64,000 nucleotides of DNA, from contig JANCYW010000002.1 of the NCBI GenBank assembly GCA_026184775.1, forward strand, positions 124,001 to 188,000, in the 5' to 3' direction. Source of the DNA: Cyanidium caldarium. Lineage: Eukaryota > Rhodophyta > Bangiophyceae > Cyanidiales > Cyanidiaceae. The notes under the pieces are model-generated. The model did not search any database. It saw only the letters and a list, made by a program, of their open reading frames with translations, and had not been told where the DNA came from. Shown here in pieces: positions 26,152-35,797 of the stretch (the stretch's first letter is position 1; every line of letters starts with the position of its first letter). The position numbers were made by a program, and so were the translations under genes.

Positions 26152-28425
26152 TTACATTTCCGGCGGGACGGTGGTCAGCGATGACAATGGTACCTGCGCG
26201 GGGGAAGCAGGCGCTTGTTGCTGCGTCGGAGTTGCCGGCGCACTCTCCTCCATCTCTTGCTGTTGTTGTTCTTGGCGCTGCAGCCACTCCAACAGCACCG
26301 CATTCACCTGCTCCGGCACTTCGTCGTGCGGGCAGTGGCCGGCATGGAGCAGCACCAGCTCGATGCTCGGACACAGCGTTTTCAGGAGCGTGCCACGTTC
26401 GCCCACCTTGCCCAGCGGATCCAGCGCGCCCTGCAGCATCAGCACCGGCAGCGGGTGCGTGTGTGCGAGCGCCTGGATGAGCTCGTTGATCGGCCGCGCC
26501 GGCGGCAGCCGAAAGCCGGACCACAGCACGTGTTTGGCGCCCGGGTCGGTGCTGCTGCGGTAGATAATCTTTTCCAGGCGGGTGCTGGCGTGCGGATTGA
26601 CCGGGTAGACGCGCTGCAGGGTGCGGCGGATGTTGCGCTGCAGATACCAGAGGATCACCTCGGCAGACAGCCAGGCCGCTGACGGGGTCCGCAACAACGC
26701 ACGCAGTGATAGCGGTGGTGGCGGTGGCGGTGGCGGTAGCGATGGCTCTCGAATCGGACCGGCCGCGTTAATCAGCACTACCCCACGGCACAGTGGAGCA
26801 GCGACCGTATCCGGGCGGGATCGAGACGGCTCAGTCGCCTCCGCAGGTGTGGCACCTACGGCGGCCACGGCAAACGACAGCGACATGTACGCGCCGATAG
26901 AATTACCCATCACGTACACCGGTTGGCGCACCACTTGCTGCACGAAATCCAACAGCTGTTGCCGCCACCAGTCCGGGGTGTACAGGGCGGGCGGTTTCAT
27001 GCTGCGGCCGAAACCCACCAGGTCCACCGCATACACCGGGTAACCATGACGCGCCAGCACTTCAGCGTTGTGCTGCCAGTGCTCGATGGACGCGCCAAAG
27101 CCGTGCACCAGCAGCACCGCCGCGGAGGCGGGCGTCAACGTCGAAGGTGCCCAGCGCGCGTATCGGATGGGCACGCCCTGCCAATCCCAATAGTGCCACG
27201 CGTGCTGCTGATGCCGATCTTGTGTCGCCAGATGCAGATGCCACTCGCGCTGTTGCAGAAAGGCGAGCGCATCGCGCGCCGCCGCCCGCCGACGTCCATC
27301 GAAAGGCGCTGCGGCTGCCTGTGCCCGAATGAACGCATGAGCACGGTGCGGCGAAATGCAGCCGAGCCACAACGGCAGCGAGAGCGCGCGTATTGTGTCG
27401 GTGCCGGTGCTGACCGGGTCACGGGTGGTCAGGAAAGAGTGCAGGAGGCGCTCGGCGCCGCGCTCGCCCGCACATGCATGGAGATGGCGCGTTGACGATG
27501 AATGGATGGTCGCCGGTGGTTGCAACGCCTCGGCGCTGGGGATCTCTCCCCATGTCGTGGTGCCCTCGGGCAAGGACCACCGCGCCGCACCGCACTGCAT
27601 CCATTGGAGTACGTGCTCGAACGGGGCGCGCTCTTCGGCAGCGCTGAGAGACACGGTCACTGCGCGCTGTTGATATTGGTCGAAGAATTCCACCACCGGC
27701 GGCAAGGTCACCTGGGTGTCGTCGGCCGCGGTGGCATCGCGCAAAGCCGTATTCACCTCCGGCAGGTGAGACATGCGCAGCGGTTGCCAGAGTTGCAGCG
27801 GCACAGAGGCCGCTCGCGCCCGCTGCAACGCTTGCTGACCCAGTTCGCTCCAGTCGTCTTCCACGTACACTTTCTGGACATGCAGCTGTCGACACAGTTG
27901 GGCCACTTGGTCGGCGGCCACACCTACGCGAACATACAAGTCCGTGCGCCCGCCGCTGTCGGTTTGGATGGTCTGTCGCAGGCAGCGCACCGCCCCCACC
28001 AGGTACTCCAGAGCGTCCAGCGGGAGGGCGGCGCACTCCTCCGAGTCGAATACGTACACCAATGCCAGCGACGCAGGGGAAGGGGACGCGCAATCGTCTC
28101 GACGCGCTGCTTGAATGTCTTTCAGTGCCAGTGCCATACCGGGGTGATCGTGCAGCCGCAGGTCCCGTCGGAACCACACGAGGAGGGAGGTCGCGGTCGG
28201 TGATGATGGCGGTGCAGAGCACTCAGGGCGGGAAGCGTGCTGGCAGAGCAACCGGAGCAGAGGCACTCGCTGCCGAAACGCTCGTTTGGCGAGGCTTGGT
28301 GGAAGCGCCGGTCGCCAGGCAATGCGGTCGATGAGGTGACCGCTCCGTTCACCTCTCGTGGTGAATTGGGTGGAATGGGAGCGGATCACCGCGCCGACCC
28401 ACTGGAAAGCTGGTTCGCTGTGCAT
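26152..28425 (-). CDS. photolyase-like domain fused to alpha/beta hydrolase
   Basis: 757 residues from ATG 28425. An organelle-targeting-like Arg-rich start of about 70 residues is followed by the photolyase/cryptochrome alpha/beta domain (about 80-250; SLLVWFRRDLRLHDHPGMAL and QKVYVEDDWSELGQQA). Only a stub of the helical FAD domain follows (ALSLPLWLGCISPHRAHAFI). From about 425 an alpha/beta hydrolase takes over: VLLVHGFGASIEHWQHN, nucleophile elbow MGNSIGAYMS (Ser near 508), and the His region LLHAGHCPHDEVPEQV. Plants have the same fusion (AT4G25290 type). The truncated FAD part makes DNA repair activity unlikely; the hydrolase substrate is unknown. It is divergent from ZPR1. Confidence 0.82.
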   Translation of the reverse strand: MHSEPAFQWVGAVIRSHSTQFTTRGERSGHLIDRIAWRPALPPSLAKRAFRQRVPLLRLLCQHASRPECSAPPSSPTATSLLVWFRRDLRLHDHPGMALALKDIQAARRDDCASPSPASLALVYVFDSEECAALPLDALEYLVGAVRCLRQTIQTDSGGRTDLYVRVGVAADQVAQLCRQLHVQKVYVEDDWSELGQQALQRARAASVPLQLWQPLRMSHLPEVNTALRDATAADDTQVTLPPVVEFFDQYQQRAVTVSLSAAEERAPFEHVLQWMQCGAARWSLPEGTTTWGEIPSAEALQPPATIHSSSTRHLHACAGERGAERLLHSFLTTRDPVSTGTDTIRALSLPLWLGCISPHRAHAFIRAQAAAAPFDGRRRAAARDALAFLQQREWHLHLATQDRHQQHAWHYWDWQGVPIRYARWAPSTLTPASAAVLLVHGFGASIEHWQHNAEVLARHGYPVYAVDLVGFGRSMKPPALYTPDWWRQQLLDFVQQVVRQPVYVMGNSIGAYMSLSFAVAAVGATPAEATEPSRSRPDTVAAPLCRGVVLINAAGPIREPSLPPPPPPPPLSLRALLRTPSAAWLSAEVILWYLQRNIRRTLQRVYPVNPHASTRLEKIIYRSSTDPGAKHVLWSGFRLPPARPINELIQALAHTHPLPVLMLQGALDPLGKVGERGTLLKTLCPSIELVLLHAGHCPHDEVPEQVNAVLLEWLQRQEQQQQEMEESAPATPTQQQAPASPAQVPLSSLTTVPPEM

Positions 28426-28698
28426 GCTGTGCAGAGATCGGAAGAAGAGCACTAACTATGACGCGCTCGGAGCATGACCTTCTTGGCGTCCTGAATGGGA
28501 TGGGCTGGTAGCGGTGATATCGAACAGATTTGCCCACCGGAGCCGCTCCATCAGAGACGCAGCCCGTCCCCTGCCCATCATTGTCTCATATCGGGTTGCG
28601 ACCCGGTTGCCGATCGCCGCTTTTCGGCATCCCACGCCTTCTGCGCACTCCGTCGGTCGGCCTGATTGCCGCGTCCATTCACCCTCTTACCTTCACTC
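28426..28698. promoter_or_regulatory. short divergent promoter region
   Basis: 273 bp between the ATGs of the photolyase/hydrolase gene and ZPR1, which point away from each other. Both promoters must fit here. No further element can be named from sequence alone. Confidence 0.5.
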
Positions 28699-30060
28699 AT
28701 GATTCAGTCCGAAGGACCGCAACCGCCTTCTGCATTATTCCCGACGGTGGCGGCGGTGGTGAATGAAGAGTCTCCGGTGACCGCAGTGGAGTCACTGTGC
28801 GTGCAGTGCGGGGAGCAGGGCGTGACCCGGCTGCTGCTGACCGATATACCGCACGTGCGACAGGTGGTGTTGGCGTCGTTCGAGTGCCCGCACTGTGGCT
28901 ACCGAAATAATGAGGTTCAAGATGCTGGAGAGGTGGCTGAGCACGGAGTACGATATCGTGTCCGAGTAGACGGTGGGGCGGCCGATTTGCAGCGGAGCGT
29001 GCTGCTGTCGGGCTGGGCGTCGGTGTCGGTGCCGGAGGTGGCGTTGGAGGCGCCGGCCAGCGGTCGCGGCCGCTTTACCACAGTGGAGGGCATACTGTTG
29101 CAGGCAGTGGAGGATCTGCAGGAATATCTGAAGGAGCGGGCGGACGTGGAGGCGGAGGCTCGCAACAAGTTGGAGGCGACGGTGGCGCGCCTGGACGCGC
29201 TGCGACAACAGGGCAGTTTCACCCTGTGCATCGACGATCCGTCGGGTCGATCGCACGTGGAAATGATTGCCGAAACCGGAAAATTGGATAAGAAGGTGCG
29301 ACTGGAACGATACGCCCGCACCCGAGAGATGAACGTCGCCCTGGGACTCGTGGCACCGGACGGGAGCCACGATGCCATCGCTGCGAGCGCGACTGAAGAA
29401 TCCGCGTCCGCGGATCTGGGCGATGGCGCCGTCGTGCGGCTGCCAGCAGACTGCCCGGCGTGCGGACATCACGGCGAGAATCGCATTCACCAGACGGTGA
29501 TACCGCATTTCAGGGAGGTGGTGCTCATCGCTTTCACCTGTGACGACTGCGGCTTCAAGTCGTCTGAGGTGAAACCCAGTGGCGAGGTGTCCGCATTGGG
29601 CCGACGCATCGTGCTGCGGGTGGAACGCCCGGACGATCTGAGTCGCGACCTCATCAAGTCGGACACGGCGCGCGTGCTGGTGCCGGCCACGGAATTGGAG
29701 CTGGAGCCGGGCACGCTAGGATCCAAGTTTACCACCGTGGAGGGCCTGCTGCGCGACATCATCGACGCTCTGCGGGAAGCGTACCTGTTCACCCAGGCGG
29801 AGCAGTTCAAAGAGGAGGAGGAACGGCAGAAGCGCGCGCAGTTTGCTCGCTTTCTGGAGGACATGGAGCAGCTGGCGTCGGCATCGCGACCGTTTGAGCT
29901 GGTGCTGGACGACCCGGCCGGCAACAGTTACATTCAGAGTCTGTCGGCGGAGGGAGACGATCCGCAGATCGAGGTGGAGGAATATGCGCGCACGCCTGAA
30001 CAGAACGAGATGCTCGGTATCGACACGGAGACCGAGGGGGCAAGACGTGAAACGAGTTGA
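28699..30060 (+). CDS. ZPR1: zinc-finger protein ZPR1
   Basis: 453 residues with the duplicated ZPR1 layout. Each half has a C4 zinc finger and a beta domain. The first is CVQCGEQG with CPHCGYRNNEVQDAG and RFTTVEGILLQAVEDL; the second is CPACGHHGENR with CDDCGFKSSEVKPSGE and KFTTVEGLLRDIIDAL. Each half ends in a lid such as FTLCIDDPSGRSHVE or FELVLDDPAGNSYIQSL. ZPR1 is a conserved chaperone for eEF1A and shuttles between cytosol and nucleus. The ATG at 28699 is used because the longer frame begins with TTG. Confidence 0.95.
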   Translation: MIQSEGPQPPSALFPTVAAVVNEESPVTAVESLCVQCGEQGVTRLLLTDIPHVRQVVLASFECPHCGYRNNEVQDAGEVAEHGVRYRVRVDGGAADLQRSVLLSGWASVSVPEVALEAPASGRGRFTTVEGILLQAVEDLQEYLKERADVEAEARNKLEATVARLDALRQQGSFTLCIDDPSGRSHVEMIAETGKLDKKVRLERYARTREMNVALGLVAPDGSHDAIAASATEESASADLGDGAVVRLPADCPACGHHGENRIHQTVIPHFREVVLIAFTCDDCGFKSSEVKPSGEVSALGRRIVLRVERPDDLSRDLIKSDTARVLVPATELELEPGTLGSKFTTVEGLLRDIIDALREAYLFTQAEQFKEEEERQKRAQFARFLEDMEQLASASRPFELVLDDPAGNSYIQSLSAEGDDPQIEVEEYARTPEQNEMLGIDTETEGARRETS

Positions 30061-30251
30061 CGAGCTGGTGATGCAGACAGTGAGCGATCGTGGTTGGTGC
30101 GACCTGTAAACAGACGAGGAGTGTTGGGCGTGCAGGATGGTGGTCGTCTGCAGTGTCGGATCGAAAGTGGCGCCAACGATCGACCGGAGATGTCTCGCAC
30201 GCAGTTTTCGGTGCCACGCCGAGAGAAGCGTGTCTGAGGGAATGCACATCA

Positions 30252-32360
30252 ATGCCTACAGAGCTGCAGAGAATGACACCCCGGTTAGGAGGTCGGAGTC
30301 TGTGCGAAGAGGTGCGACAGATGAACAACGCCGCCGTGAAGTGTTTGGCGCAACAGGCTGGCGAGGTCGCGCCGAACGACCTCCACCGCCTCCCGAGAGG
30401 ACCAGCGACCGACGTTGCCGCGTCGCTGCGAGGGGCGTTGCGACGACTATCGGTACTGCAACGGGCACTGATCGAAGAGGGCATCGATCGATGGGATAAG
30501 CTGCGGGCGTATTTCAAGTGGAAGGCAGTGGTATACTTTAACCTCGCGCTCTACTACGTCGCCGCGGGCGATCTGCAGCAGGCGCTGGACCACGCCAGAG
30601 CGGCTTGCGTGGCTGCGCTCGAGTCCGCGCGTCGATTGTCGGACACTGAAAGTGGGGAGCGCTCTGCGCAGGACGCCAGCGTTGTGTGGCAAGCGTCCAC
30701 GTCACCCGATGATGCTAGCAGCGTCGACGCCTGCTCCTCCTGGGCGATCACCGAGTCGTTGGCGAAGACGTTGGGCAGCGGTTCGGTGCAGGCGACGACG
30801 CAGCTGCTGCTGTTGCAGGAGACGGCGCTACTGGTGCTGGTCTTGTATCTGCGGCAGGAGACGTCGGGAACCGCGGACACCTCTTATGCACGCAGTTGGT
30901 GGATCACTGCGGTACACCCGCTGGAGCAGTTGTTGCGGGCATGTCAACGCCGTCCGCAGACCAGTGCAAAGCATGCTATGGCCATTCAAGAGCAGCTGGC
31001 ACGCACTCGAGTACTCCATCACGTACGACAATCCCGCGAGGGCACTTTCGATGCCCAGGACGCCGAAGACGCGCCGGCCGACCCGCGGGTGCGCTACTCG
31101 CACGGAGTAATGGCTTACTTGCGCGGCGACCGGTCGACTGCTCGCGAGCACTTGCAGCCGCTGGTGCGTTCGTATCGAAGCACCGACTGCGAGCGCCTGA
31201 TGAGTTATACGGGTGAGCAGGCAGTGCCACCGGAGGCGTGGCCGAGTCTCACCGGCAACGCCACAGACTACGGTGCCTGGTGGTGGTATGTCGCCCGGCA
31301 ATACCTGCAGCAGCAGGAGTTTACGGCGGCGCTGGCAGTGCTGCGACACGCGTATGTGAGCGCCATCGCCGCAGCTGACGACATCGCCTCGCTGCCGTTC
31401 TGGTCGCCGGTGGCGTATTTGCAGCCGCCGCATTCGGCGCCGATGCCCTCCGGCACGACGGCGCACACCCGTCATCTCGCGTACGGCACCGATGCCGAGC
31501 GCGGTCGCGGCGTGTTTCCGTGGCACGCTCTGGAGCCGGCCGATCAGCGGCTGCTGCTGGGCGCGGCCATCGCTGAGACGTTGGCCTGGCGCAGCGCTTG
31601 GGACGCATGTTTACAAGTGTGCCAGCGGTTGCGACGCCAGGCGGGCGCGCCGGATACTCGACACGCCAGCGCAGATGCCCTGTGCCAAGAGGCGCAATGG
31701 CAAGTGCGGCTGTTGGAGGCGGAGGCGCTGGCCCGCACGCATTTCATCGAACCGGCACACAATGCCCTCCGTCAGCTGATCGTGCAGTTGCCGCACGCAC
31801 GCCTGACGCCCGAGGCGTCCACGTTGGCCATCCTGCGTTGCACCGCGCTGCAGATGCAGTTGCAGCTGCAAGCAGAGACCATCGCCGGCTTGCAAGAGTC
31901 GCTGGAACGATTGCGCTGCCAACGGCAACGCTGCATCGCCAGCAACGACGCTTTGCGATCGTTGCTGGAGGCGCATCTGCTCAACGCCGAAGCGTTGCAG
32001 CTGCTGCTGCAAGGATGTGCCGCCGTCGACCGCGAGGTGCTCCCGCGCCTGGAACGCGCCGCCCGCCTCCTCCCGCACCAACATGATATCGGCTACAATT
32101 TGGCACTGCTGTACTGGACCCGACTCGGTCAGGCATCCACGGCGGTGCGCTGCTGGCTGGCCTGTCGCCGCCTGCACCCCGACGCCTCCGACGGCGCATG
32201 CGATCGCCGGCTGCAACAGCGAACTGAAGCGGCACATTCAGCTGACGAGGCATCGCTGCGTGCCATGGACGTGGCCTGTATTCGTCGTCGCCGTGAAGAG
32301 ATCGCCGAGATGCGCCTACTAGAACAGATTGCCCTCGCCGAAGCTGCCACCTGGGAGTAG
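30252..32360 (+). CDS. TPR-like helical repeat protein, family unclear
   Basis: 702 residues from ATG 30252 (a second ATG is at 30273). It is helical throughout with several TPR-like pairs, for example VYFNLALYYVAAGDLQQALD, YSHGVMAYLRGDRSTAREHL, WWYVARQYLQQQEFTAALAV and IGYNLALLYWTRLGQASTAV. The overall arrangement, with widely spaced repeats in a 700-residue protein, recalls CNOT10 of the CCR4-NOT deadenylase complex, but I found no diagnostic block, so this is only a suggestion. The composition is Ala-, Leu-, Gln- and Arg-rich. It ends 39 bp before the convergent patatin gene. Confidence 0.6.
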   Translation: MPTELQRMTPRLGGRSLCEEVRQMNNAAVKCLAQQAGEVAPNDLHRLPRGPATDVAASLRGALRRLSVLQRALIEEGIDRWDKLRAYFKWKAVVYFNLALYYVAAGDLQQALDHARAACVAALESARRLSDTESGERSAQDASVVWQASTSPDDASSVDACSSWAITESLAKTLGSGSVQATTQLLLLQETALLVLVLYLRQETSGTADTSYARSWWITAVHPLEQLLRACQRRPQTSAKHAMAIQEQLARTRVLHHVRQSREGTFDAQDAEDAPADPRVRYSHGVMAYLRGDRSTAREHLQPLVRSYRSTDCERLMSYTGEQAVPPEAWPSLTGNATDYGAWWWYVARQYLQQQEFTAALAVLRHAYVSAIAAADDIASLPFWSPVAYLQPPHSAPMPSGTTAHTRHLAYGTDAERGRGVFPWHALEPADQRLLLGAAIAETLAWRSAWDACLQVCQRLRRQAGAPDTRHASADALCQEAQWQVRLLEAEALARTHFIEPAHNALRQLIVQLPHARLTPEASTLAILRCTALQMQLQLQAETIAGLQESLERLRCQRQRCIASNDALRSLLEAHLLNAEALQLLLQGCAAVDREVLPRLERAARLLPHQHDIGYNLALLYWTRLGQASTAVRCWLACRRLHPDASDGACDRRLQQRTEAAHSADEASLRAMDVACIRRRREEIAEMRLLEQIALAEAATWE

Positions 32361-32399
32361 ATTCGGGATACGCTATCGTTGTCCGGCGACGCCGTCCCT

Positions 32400-34208
32400 T
32401 CACATCGCCGACGGAATGTTCGTTCGTGGACGCTCGGCCTGCAGCAACTTGTGCGCGAGCGCCTCCAACACTACTCGATGCTGCTGCACGTAATGCCGAC
32501 CGTACGCCTGCAGCTCCACCAGTTTCTCCGCCCGCGCCTCGTCCATATTCACCGGTTGGATCTCCGGATTGAGCCGAAAGTAAAAGTCGCGCCCGTGCGT
32601 CAAGTCCAGAATGGCGTGATGCACGGCCTCGGTGTCGGTGGCGCTGCTGAGTAGCGTGCGCGCCAACTCGAAGATGCTGTCGCGGTGCCCGTCGGCAGCA
32701 CCGCGTCTGGCGGCCTGTTCCTTCAGCAACCGCACATCGCAACGGCCGGTGCCCACGCTCACCAGTGCTGAGATGGGCGCGTCCGGCCACAGCAGTCGCG
32801 CTTCGTGATACGCGATGGCGGTGGGGTTGTTCACCAGCAGCGCGCCATCGCAGAACACCTGGCCGCCGTTTTCGAACGCGTCAAAGTAGGTGGGCGCGGC
32901 CGAAGTGGCCCGCAACGCCTCATACAGCCGGTGATGCGCGGAGTAGCGATATCGCGGGGTGCGACCGGGCGGCGGCGCGTAATTGGTGTGCAGATACGGC
33001 GTGGCCGGCGTGTGGCTCATCAAGGTGGACACGCAGAATACGTGCGGCGGGTCCGCAGCGGCGGTCTCTACCGCCCGCGAGTCGATCAGGGTGGCGTCGC
33101 CGGCCAGCGACCGCAGTAGCGATTCCAGAGCGGCGCTGTCGTAATATCCGCGACTGAGCAGCAGCTTGCCGACGCCGAACCAGTGGCCGGCGCGGTTGGA
33201 CGGCGCCACAAACACCTTGCCGCTCACGTCGCGATACAGTTGCTCGCATTCGTCCAAAGAGCGCTGCGCCACTCCCAGCGCTATGGCCAGAATGCCGCCG
33301 GTGCTGGTGCCACCGATGAGATCGAACAGCTGGTGGATGCGGCGGTCGGTGCGGCGCTCCAGCTCGCGCAGGATCCCGATGGAGATGAGCGCGCGCGTGC
33401 CGCCGCCATCGAGGGAGAGGATGCGGATGCCGCGACAGCGAGCAGTTGCGCTGCCCCGTCGCAGCCATTGCGGCAGGAAAGGGGCCGCGCGGCCGCCGCC
33501 GGACGTTCGTCCGCCGGGTCCGATGCCGTCGTGGTGCATATCGATGCCGAGGGCGGCCGCCATCCGTCGCCACAGCGCCACCGGCGAGGCCGTCGAAGGC
33601 GTTGCAGACGATGCCGGCGGAGGCGTCGGCAACGTGGGCCACAGGGCGTCCATCCGGCCGACCACATCCGCGGCGGAGAGGATCAACAGGGCGAATTCGC
33701 GCTCGGTGGCCGCCAGAGTGCCGAGGCTATCGACGCAGGCGGTCACCACTGGCAGCTCGCGATGGGTGACGAAGAGGTGCGTGAGCAGCGGCAGTAGCGG
33801 CGAGCGGGCCGCGGTGCACAGCGCGTCATAGCGGGCGAGACGCAAGGACCGCGCGATGAACTGCAGCAGTCGCGGCACCGCATCTTTGGGCGCCGGGGAA
33901 TCCCTCCTGGCAGGTAAACCCAGCGGCACGACAGGCACCTCACACAGCTGAGCGTGAGAAAGAGGCACTGCGAGTGACCGCGAGGCACTCGATGGTCGCG
34001 TTTGCGTCAGCACCGCCAACGCCTGCGCCAGCCACGCAAAACCACCGTGTTGCGCAAACGTGCGCACCAGACACCGACCGCCGTCGCCAGGGGCACTGAG
34101 CGACAGCGACTCCACAAACTCCAGTGCCGCCAGCGCCTCGGGCACGTTGGTGACCGGCGCCGCGGTCAGTCGTTGCAGTTGGCGACGAAAACGGCGGCCG
34201 TCGCTCAT
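32400..34208 (-). CDS. patatin-like phospholipase (PNPLA8/iPLA2-gamma type)
   Basis: 602 residues. The patatin domain starts near 258: ILSLDGGGTRALISIGILRE (glycine-rich oxyanion loop), FDLIGGTSTGGILAIALG with the catalytic Ser (about 306), and QVFCDGALLVNNPTAIAYHE with the catalytic Asp (about 452). The Ser-Asp dyad is intact, so an active lipid acyl hydrolase is expected. The first 250 residues are helical and may form an armadillo-like region, as in plant and animal iPLA2-gamma relatives. The spacing GGGTRA...GTSTGG is that of the PNPLA8 group rather than plant storage patatins. Confidence 0.88.
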   Translation of the reverse strand: MSDGRRFRRQLQRLTAAPVTNVPEALAALEFVESLSLSAPGDGGRCLVRTFAQHGGFAWLAQALAVLTQTRPSSASRSLAVPLSHAQLCEVPVVPLGLPARRDSPAPKDAVPRLLQFIARSLRLARYDALCTAARSPLLPLLTHLFVTHRELPVVTACVDSLGTLAATEREFALLILSAADVVGRMDALWPTLPTPPPASSATPSTASPVALWRRMAAALGIDMHHDGIGPGGRTSGGGRAAPFLPQWLRRGSATARCRGIRILSLDGGGTRALISIGILRELERRTDRRIHQLFDLIGGTSTGGILAIALGVAQRSLDECEQLYRDVSGKVFVAPSNRAGHWFGVGKLLLSRGYYDSAALESLLRSLAGDATLIDSRAVETAAADPPHVFCVSTLMSHTPATPYLHTNYAPPPGRTPRYRYSAHHRLYEALRATSAAPTYFDAFENGGQVFCDGALLVNNPTAIAYHEARLLWPDAPISALVSVGTGRCDVRLLKEQAARRGAADGHRDSIFELARTLLSSATDTEAVHHAILDLTHGRDFYFRLNPEIQPVNMDEARAEKLVELQAYGRHYVQQHRVVLEALAHKLLQAERPRTNIPSAM

Positions 34209-34430
34209 GGTGCGGGCGGTTGGCTGGGTTACCCCACACCCGGCAAACCCGATGGACGAATCTCGAGCGACACGAAGCGCTGCGTCTCAAAAGCCTCCGT
34301 GTCGATGCGTGTCATCCCTGCACGGTCTCTATCCTTTGGGCTAGTCTCTGCTCGTGGTGGCCTGTTTATCGTTGCGCGCAGCCTCTGCGCCCGTCCTGTG
34401 GGTCATGGCCATCCTCCAGTTCTCCCACGT

Positions 34431-34719
34431 CTAGGCGACATCGGCGGCTACCATGTTGTAGGCCTCTTCGCGCTGCTTGTCGAACAGCGCCGAAGTCAGA
34501 TAACGCTCGCCGAACGAGGGAATCACCGCCACGATCGTCTTGGCCTTCATCTCCGGGCGCTTGCCCAGTTCCAGCGCCGCCTGCACCGCCGCTCCGCTGG
34601 AGATGCCCACCAGCAGGCCTTCCTCGTGGGCGAGGCGGCGGGCCATCTCGATCGATTGCACGCTGCTCACCTGAATGACCTCGTTGTAGATCTGGGTGTC
34701 CAGAATGGCCGGTACGAAT

Positions 34720-34753
<34 letters not shown>

Positions 34754-35603
34754 GTTTGCCGCCGCTCAGCACGGGCGACTCGGTCGGCTCCACCGCCGCG
34801 ATATGGATATTGGAGTTGTGCTCCCGCAAGTACCGTCCGGCGCCGGTGATCGTGCCGCCGGTGCCCACGCCGGACACAAATGCGTCGATGACGCCGCCGG
34901 TGGCGCGCCACAGCTCCGGCCCGGTGGTCTCGTAGTGCGCCTTGGCGTTGTCTGGGTTGGCAAACTGCTGCAGCATGAACGCGTCCGGAGTCTGCTTCAG
35001 AATCTCCTCCGCCTTGGCCACCGCTCCCTTCATGCCCTTGGCGGCCGGCGTCAGCACCACCTCGGCGCCGAATGCCCGCAACACCATGCGCCGCTCGATG
35101 GACATCGAGTCGGGCATGGTCAGCACCAGCCGGTAGCCGCGTGCCGCCGCCAGAAACGCCAGCGCAATACCGGTGTTGCCCGAAGTGGGCTCTACCAGCA
35201 CCGTCTTGCCCGGCACAATGTCCCCGCGCTTCTCCGCTTCCATAATCATGTACTTGCCGATGCGGTCCTTCACCGAGGAGCACGGCTCCATCGACTCCAT
35301 CTTCAAGAGGATGCGCGCCCCCACGCCCTCCGCCTCGGGTATCTTCCTCAGTTCGATGATGGGCGTGTTGCCCACCATATCAAACGCATCGCGAAGCACA
35401 GCGTCCGATGCAGCGGCGCCGGCGGCGGTGCCCGTGCCCGCCTGCATTTGCAGCCAGCCCCCCACGACCGCGCTCCGGCGACGCGGCGTCCGCCCTGACA
35501 ACGGCACCGGCGATGGCAGAGAAGAAGAGGATGAGCGACTATGCTGCTGGCGGCGGACCGCAAACCCCCCCGATACAAACGCCATGACTTTCAGAGGCGT
35601 CAT
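34431..35603 (-). CDS. cysteine synthase (O-acetylserine thiol-lyase), organellar
   Basis: 390 residues from ATG 35603. After a Ser/Arg-rich leader of about 60 residues, the enzyme has [30 protein letters not shown] with the PLP lysine, [34 protein letters not shown] and [19 protein letters not shown]. These are all OASTL signatures. It makes cysteine from O-acetylserine and sulfide. The leader looks like a transit peptide (plastid or mitochondrion). The enzyme supplies cysteine for glutathione; the Dug3-Dug2 fusion enzyme that breaks glutathione down lies 7 kb away, but no operon is implied. Confidence 0.94.
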
Positions 35604-35797
35604 GGGGAGTGCAGCGGCAGAGAGCGTCACTCAGACACGGACGCCGAAAGCGACGCAGTCAGAGGGGGAAGTGAGCAGGAAATCACCCTCACGCGCGGCG
35701 CTCCGCGGCGGGATCGTTCACCGCGCGCGCGCGCGACTCGGGGATTTGTGTGAGGGCGCTCGTCGCGTTGGACACCGAGAGAACCGCCAGCAGCAAC

